Part shown: piece after piece, positions 59,640-64,000 of the stretch
How positions within the stretch are numbered: position 1 is the stretch's first letter
Layout of the letters: the number at the start of each line of letters is the position of its first letter
From: Sphingobacterium athyrii
GTDB taxonomy: Bacteria; Bacteroidota; Bacteroidia; Sphingobacteriales; Sphingobacteriaceae
DNA: 64,000 bases
Assembly (NCBI RefSeq): GCF_003071065.1
Contig: NZ_QCXX01000006.1
Coordinates: 124,001 to 188,000 of the forward strand
Reading direction: 5' to 3'
The notes under the pieces: generated by a model
The model's input: the letters and a program-made list of their open reading frames with translations, nothing else
Told to the model about the DNA's origin: nothing
Database searches by the model: none
Position numbers and translations under genes: made by a program

Positions 59640-61895
59640 ATGCTAAATAAGAATATCAATCTGAAACATAAAACCTTTCTACGGACAGTCTGTTGTTTTT
59701 CTTTTTTGTCTATCTTTTTGCTAAAAGGTTTTTCCCAGTCCCAAAAACAGAAAGATTTTGTGGATTATGTCAATCCATATATGGGTAATATCAGTCATTT
59801 ACTGGTGCCAACTTACCCGACTGTCCATCTGCCTAACAGTATCTTGCGGGTCTATCCCGAAAGGGACGATTTTACCTCGGATCGTCTGTATGGCCTTCCA
59901 CTTATTGTTACGAGCCATCGTGGATCGTCGGCTTTTAATCTAAGCCCAATGCTGCAGTTGCCCAAGGAGCTTAAACCTGTGCAGTTGTACAGTTATGATC
60001 AGGAGGAGATTAAGCCTTATCGCTATTCAGTTGTTTTAGATCAGGAAGATATTAAAGTAGATTATGCGCTGTCTCATCAGTCGGGCATGTACACGTTTGC
60101 TTTTCCGAGCACAGCGACAACATACCTGCAATTCAATTCACGCGACGGGGAATTGAACTGGGATGGACAAGCTCTTTCAGGCAGTCAGGAAATTGGCAAT
60201 GGCACACGTGTGTATATCTATGCCGTTCCTGATATTCAACCAACTGGAGTTAGTAAACTGCAGGGTCAGCAATTAGAAAAAGGTATGGATGCAAAGGGCA
60301 GAAATGCTTGTCTTGTCCTGCAATTTGACAAGGCAGGAGCGAATTTAAAAATCAAGTACGGCGTTTCCTTTATTGATGCAGCACAGGCTAAAGCAAATCT
60401 GAACCGTGAAATTGCTGATTTTGACCAAAAGAAACTAGCAGAAAATGGCCGTAAAATCTGGAATCAAGCACTCGGAAAGATTGCTGTGGAAGGCGACAGT
60501 GAATCGGACAAAAATGTCTTCTATACCTCTTTGTACCGCACTTATGAGCGGCCGGTCAACATTTCTGAAGGGGGGCGTTATTTTAGTGCATTTGACGGCA
60601 AAGTACATTCGGATGAAGGTAAACCTTTTTTTACAGATGACTGGATATGGGATTCTTATCGCGCCCATCACCCCCTACGCGTTCTTCTGGACCCAGCGTC
60701 AGAATCGAATATTCTCCATTCCTTTGTGCGGATGTCGGAGCAGATGGACAGGCCTTGGCTGCCGACTTTTCCAGAGATCACAGGAGATAGCCGCAGAATG
60801 AATTCCAACCATGGCGTAGCAACTTTACTGGATGCCTATCGGAAAGGGATTCGTGGTTTTGATATTCAGAAAGCATATCTGGCTGCAAAAGGAGCGATTA
60901 CCGAAAAAACCTTGGCGCCATGGTCGGGCAAGCCTGCAGGAAAAATGGATGAATTTTTCAAAGAAAAGGGCTATATTCCGGCTTTGCACCCGGGCGAACA
61001 GGAAATTTACCCAGAAGTACATGGCTTTGAAAAACGTCAGCCTGTAGCGGTTACCCTCGGCACTTCTTATGACTTGTGGTGTCTCGCGCAACTGGCGAAC
61101 GAATTGGGTATAAAAGCGGATTATGATCTGTTTATGAAGCAGTCTTTCAATTACCGAAATCTGTTTAATCAACAGACCAAATTTTTCCACCCCAAAGATG
61201 AAAAAGGTAATTTTATCATGCCTTTTGACTATGTCTTCGCCGGAGGACAAGGAGCCAGGGGGTATTATGGTGAAAATAATGCTTGGATCTACCGCTGGGA
61301 TGTACAGCACAATATCCCCGACCTGATTAAATTAATGGGTGGCAATCAGCTGTTTGTCCAATATTTGGATGAAATGTTCCAACAGCCGCTGGGACGTTCC
61401 AAATTTGATTTCTATGCACAATTACCGGATCATACGGGGAATGTCGGTCAGTTTTCGATGGCCAATGAGCCGGCCCTTCATATTCCGTACCTCTATAATT
61501 ATGCGGGACAACCCTGGATGACACAAAAGCGTATCCACAAACTAATTGGCGAGTGGTTTAGAAACGACCTGATGGGGGTGCCGGGTGATGAGGATGGTGG
61601 TGGTATGTCTGCTTTTGTTGTTTTTTCACAGATAGGTTTTTATCCTGTTACACCCGGACTGGCGTCCTATAGCATTGGATCGCCATTTTTCAGGAAAACA
61701 ACGTTAAGCCTGCCGAACGGAAAATCTTTTGTGATCATCGGAAAAAATGCGTCAGCAAAAAATAAGTATATCCAATCGGCTACGTTAAACGGAAAACCAT
61801 TGAATAGTACACAGCTAAACCATGCGGATATCCTGAACGGTGGTACGCTGGAGTTTGTAATGGGCGACAAAGCGAACAGAAACTGGGCAAATTAA
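59640..61895 (+). CDS. GH92 alpha-mannosidase, secreted
   Basis: This 751-residue calcium-dependent enzyme removes alpha-linked mannose from glycans. A signal region (FLRTVCCFSFLSIFLLKGFS) is followed by the family opening DFVDYVNPYMGNISHLLVPTYPTVHLPN, the beta-sandwich, then the (alpha/alpha)6 barrel with VFYTSLYRTYERPVNISEGG, DDWIWDSYRAHHPL and the calcium and catalytic stretch FSMANEPALHIPYLYNYAGQP and GVPGDEDGGGMSAF. The start of the sequence differs from many GH92 members by VPTYPTVH in place of the usual G-x-x-x-P-G-A. It is followed by a terminator and then by a second susC. Confidence 0.92.
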   Translation: MLNKNINLKHKTFLRTVCCFSFLSIFLLKGFSQSQKQKDFVDYVNPYMGNISHLLVPTYPTVHLPNSILRVYPERDDFTSDRLYGLPLIVTSHRGSSAFNLSPMLQLPKELKPVQLYSYDQEEIKPYRYSVVLDQEDIKVDYALSHQSGMYTFAFPSTATTYLQFNSRDGELNWDGQALSGSQEIGNGTRVYIYAVPDIQPTGVSKLQGQQLEKGMDAKGRNACLVLQFDKAGANLKIKYGVSFIDAAQAKANLNREIADFDQKKLAENGRKIWNQALGKIAVEGDSESDKNVFYTSLYRTYERPVNISEGGRYFSAFDGKVHSDEGKPFFTDDWIWDSYRAHHPLRVLLDPASESNILHSFVRMSEQMDRPWLPTFPEITGDSRRMNSNHGVATLLDAYRKGIRGFDIQKAYLAAKGAITEKTLAPWSGKPAGKMDEFFKEKGYIPALHPGEQEIYPEVHGFEKRQPVAVTLGTSYDLWCLAQLANELGIKADYDLFMKQSFNYRNLFNQQTKFFHPKDEKGNFIMPFDYVFAGGQGARGYYGENNAWIYRWDVQHNIPDLIKLMGGNQLFVQYLDEMFQQPLGRSKFDFYAQLPDHTGNVGQFSMANEPALHIPYLYNYAGQPWMTQKRIHKLIGEWFRNDLMGVPGDEDGGGMSAFVVFSQIGFYPVTPGLASYSIGSPFFRKTTLSLPNGKSFVIIGKNASAKNKYIQSATLNGKPLNSTQLNHADILNGGTLEFVMGDKANRNWAN

Positions 61896-61979
61896 AATAA
61901 GCCGGTTTTTGCTCAATGATCAGCTGATACGGCATTGGTTTTTAAGACCATGATGTATTCGAATCCCTTTCTGCATCAA

Positions 61980-62018
61980 AAAAGGTTCGTTGGTCGATAG
62001 ATCAACGGACCTTTTTTT
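61980..62018 (+). terminator. Terminator after the GH92 gene
   Basis: AAAAGGTTCGTTG (61980-61992) pairs with CAACGGACCTTTT (62003-62015), with one G-T pair, followed by T run. Confidence 0.75.
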
Positions 62019-62174
62019 GCGTCTTAGCACGATTTGATGGATTGCATTAATGCGATAAGCCGGTTGCACAGGCGGGCGTCATTTGCATGGTCAGGTTAAT
62101 CGAAAACTCTCCGTACGATCTTGGTAATACACAGGAGACCGAGTGACATAAATTTCATTTTATAGGGATTAAAC

Positions 62175-62203
62175 AATCGATTGCGCTATTCACGCAATCG
62201 ATT
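62175..62203. promoter_or_regulatory. Perfect 11-bp inverted repeat upstream of the second susC
   Basis: AATCGATTGCG and CGCAATCGATT are perfectly complementary with a 7-base loop, and no T run follows. It lies 113 bases before the susC ATG, so it may be a regulator site. Confidence 0.5.
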
Positions 62204-62315
62204 TCGTTTGTCCAATACTTTTTTTCCAAAGAATATCCCTCTAATTTAAGGGACTAAACCAGTCAATCTTAAACTGAAAAAACTGACTGACTAAATAATA
62301 ACTAACTATTTAATT

Positions 62316-64000
62316 ATGATTTCAAAATTTACAAGTAACCAAAAGGTAAGCCTGCTTGCTATTGCTCTTCTTGTGGCATCTTCGCAAAGTACGTTTGCGA
62401 TCGATAGGCCTGCCGTCTTTGAGAGTACAGCGAACCTAATTGAACAAAATCAGATTACGGGAAAGGTCACTTCGGATAATGGACCACTGGCAGGTGCTAC
62501 CATTTCGGTGAAAGGTACCTCCGTGTCGACATCGACTGATACAAAAGGTGCATTTTCAATCAAGGCCAAGACTGGTGATATTTTGGTTGTAAGTAGTGTG
62601 GGGTATAAACCCAAAGAAGTGACTGTAGCTGGTAGTACGATTTCTATTCAATTGGAAGGCGACAACGCGGCATTGGAGGAAGTCGTGGTGGTGGGCTTTG
62701 CCAAACAAAAGAAGGTAAACCTCACTGGTGCCGTACAGGCAATTACGTCAAAAGACTTACAGGATCGCCCCGTGACGAACGTATCATCGGCTATTCAAGG
62801 TAAATTTTCCGGTGTAACCATTACACAGAATTCTGGTCAACCGGGTAAAGATAATGGTACCATACGGATTCGTGGTCTGGGTACGATCAACAACGCCAAT
62901 CCCTTAGTGATTGTGGACGGTATCGAAAGTTCGATGAATAATATCAACCCAAATGACATTGAAAGTGTATCTGTATTGAAAGATGGACCGAGCGCTGCGA
63001 TCTATGGTTCGAAGGCGGCAAATGGGGTCATTTTAATTACGACAAAAAAAGGGGGTAGTGGCAAACCGCAATTAAATTATACAGGATATGCTGGTATTCA
63101 AGACCCAACACGTCTGCCGGAATATATGAATTCTTATGATCATGCCGTGATCCTTAATGAAGCACTCAAGAATGAAGGAAAAACGACTCGCTTTACAGCG
63201 CAAGACCTTGAGCTTTTTAAAAATGGTTCGGATCCAGATGGACATCCCAATACAGATTGGTTGGGCTTATTGTACAAGGGCTCGGGCTTCCAACAAGCGC
63301 ACAACTTGCAAGTGACAGGTGGCACAGAAGATGTGCAATATATGGCTTCTGGTGGTTACTTGGGACAAAAAGGTGTGATTAAAGTAGCAAGTTCAGACCG
63401 ATATAACTTGCGCACAAATGTAGGAGCGAAAGTATCGGAAAGATTACGCTTTGATCTGGGATTGGCCTACAATTATCAACGCATTACAGAGCCAGTAAAC
63501 CCGTATACTGGTGATATGGCACAGATCTTTAGACAAGTCAACCGGATTCCAAATTTTATTCCCTATAAATATAGCAACGGTGTGTACGGCCGTGGCAGCG
63601 ATGGTAATCCCATTGCTTGGATGGACATGGAGTCTAAAGATAATATGACCTATAAACATACACAGGTAAATTTCTCGGGTGAATTTAAAATCTTAGAGGG
63701 ATTGAAAGTAAAACAGGTTATTGGATTTCAGCCCATAGACAATATGTCGTCTAAGTTTGTTAAAGATATTCAATACTACAATCAAAATGGCGAATCTGGC
63801 CCTAAACAGGGAATAAATAACTTGACAGTCTATAACTTCCAATCAGAACGATTGACTTTTCAGACCTTATTGACCTACGATAAAAAGATTGGAAATCACC
63901 AGTTCAATGTTTTGGGTGGATTTATGGATGAGACTTTTAGGGCTGACTATTCAAGTGCCTACGCACAAGGTTTTTTGAATCATGATTTTCCGGAACTTAA
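62316..64000 (+). CDS. Second SusC/RagA-family TonB-dependent transporter (3' end outside window)
   Basis: From the ATG at 62316 the frame runs for 561 codons to the window edge. It starts with a signal peptide (KVSLLAIALLVASSQSTFA) and has the carboxypeptidase-like extension (ITGKVTSDNGPLAGATISVKGTSVSTSTDTKG), the TonB box region (LEEVVVVGFAKQKK), the plug with IRIRGLGTINNANPLVIVDGI and GPSAAIYGSKAANGVILITTKKG, and the first barrel strands. It is a different subfamily from the SusC at 44051. A SusD gene is expected directly downstream of the window. With GH92 it probably belongs to a second glycan locus or the second half of one composite locus. Confidence 0.94.
   Translation, partial: MISKFTSNQKVSLLAIALLVASSQSTFAIDRPAVFESTANLIEQNQITGKVTSDNGPLAGATISVKGTSVSTSTDTKGAFSIKAKTGDILVVSSVGYKPKEVTVAGSTISIQLEGDNAALEEVVVVGFAKQKKVNLTGAVQAITSKDLQDRPVTNVSSAIQGKFSGVTITQNSGQPGKDNGTIRIRGLGTINNANPLVIVDGIESSMNNINPNDIESVSVLKDGPSAAIYGSKAANGVILITTKKGGSGKPQLNYTGYAGIQDPTRLPEYMNSYDHAVILNEALKNEGKTTRFTAQDLELFKNGSDPDGHPNTDWLGLLYKGSGFQQAHNLQVTGGTEDVQYMASGGYLGQKGVIKVASSDRYNLRTNVGAKVSERLRFDLGLAYNYQRITEPVNPYTGDMAQIFRQVNRIPNFIPYKYSNGVYGRGSDGNPIAWMDMESKDNMTYKHTQVNFSGEFKILEGLKVKQVIGFQPIDNMSSKFVKDIQYYNQNGESGPKQGINNLTVYNFQSERLTFQTLLTYDKKIGNHQFNVLGGFMDETFRADYSSAYAQGFLNHDFPEL

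Larger units (their letters stand above)
61896..62315. other. Intergenic region between GH92 and the second susC
   Basis: These 420 bases hold a terminator (61980-62018), a perfect 11-bp inverted repeat (62175-62203) and the susC leader. The promoter of this susC cannot be placed with confidence, and no copy of the 42-bp operator is present. Confidence 0.55.

Noticed and set aside
1..64000. CRISPR arrays, tRNA or rRNA genes, insertion sequences, prophage or integrase genes
   Set aside because: No repeated spacer structure, cloverleaf, transposase or integrase motif was seen in the reading.

Overview
The window reads as chromosomal DNA of a Bacteroidota bacterium, most likely a Sphingobacterium-like member of the Sphingobacteriaceae. 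Reasons: SusC/SusD pairs with carbohydrate-active enzymes, promoter elements close to the Bacteroidota TAnnTTTG type, AT-rich leaders with few Shine-Dalgarno sequences, many secreted lipoproteins, and moderate GC content. I see no tRNA, rRNA, CRISPR array, insertion sequence or prophage.

Layout. 1-1180: a split HipA-type toxin-antitoxin module (hipB-hipS-hipT, hipT cut by the window edge) behind three evenly spaced operator-like palindromes. 1246-2140: a frameshifted DoxX gene and a DinB-like protein. 2346-9940: a two-component system followed by a TolC / membrane-fusion / RND heavy-metal efflux operon. 10035-12867: an ABC exporter with a NEW3-domain protein. 13079-17521: a small Hsp20 and several small exported or lipoproteins. 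17632-23533: a nitrite-reduction block (uroporphyrinogen methyltransferase, NirB, NirD, formate/nitrite transporter) closed by an FNR-like regulator with four suitably spaced cysteines; FNR-type boxes lie in the cobA-nirB gap. 23753-26176: lipoproteins plus SMI1/KNR4-type and other immunity-like proteins. 26311-28924: AraC regulator, short-chain dehydrogenase, monooxygenase-like membrane protein. 29116-31143: peroxiredoxin, DsbA-like protein and chloroperoxidase-type hydrolase.

31216-42869 is a stress-type block on the minus strand: a TPR histidine kinase, an NtrC-type response regulator and a GAF enhancer-binding protein, followed upstream by a seven-gene operon (YcaC-like hydrolase, porin, M17 N-domain protein, YtcJ-like amidohydrolase, DoxX, Dps, DUF1275). 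The promoter of that operon and that of the chloroperoxidase gene, 12.7 kb apart, carry the same palindrome exactly 66 bp upstream of a sigma-54-like -24 GG, so I infer one regulon run by the enhancer-binding proteins encoded between them.

43153-64000 is polysaccharide-utilisation territory: a SusD remnant, a complete SusC/SusD pair, a GH29 fucosidase, an OmpR-type two-component system, Crp and AraC regulators, a metallo-hydrolase, a sulfatase, a GH110 alpha-1,3-galactosidase, a GH92 mannosidase and the first 561 codons of a second SusC. The enzyme set suggests sulfated, fucosylated, alpha-galactosylated (blood-group- or mucin-like) glycans. The most striking regulatory signal is a 42-bp operator of four 11-bp direct repeats that occurs twice (36/42 identical), once before susC and once before the fucosidase, each exactly 21 bp from its -7 element. 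The adjacent two-component system is its obvious candidate regulator.
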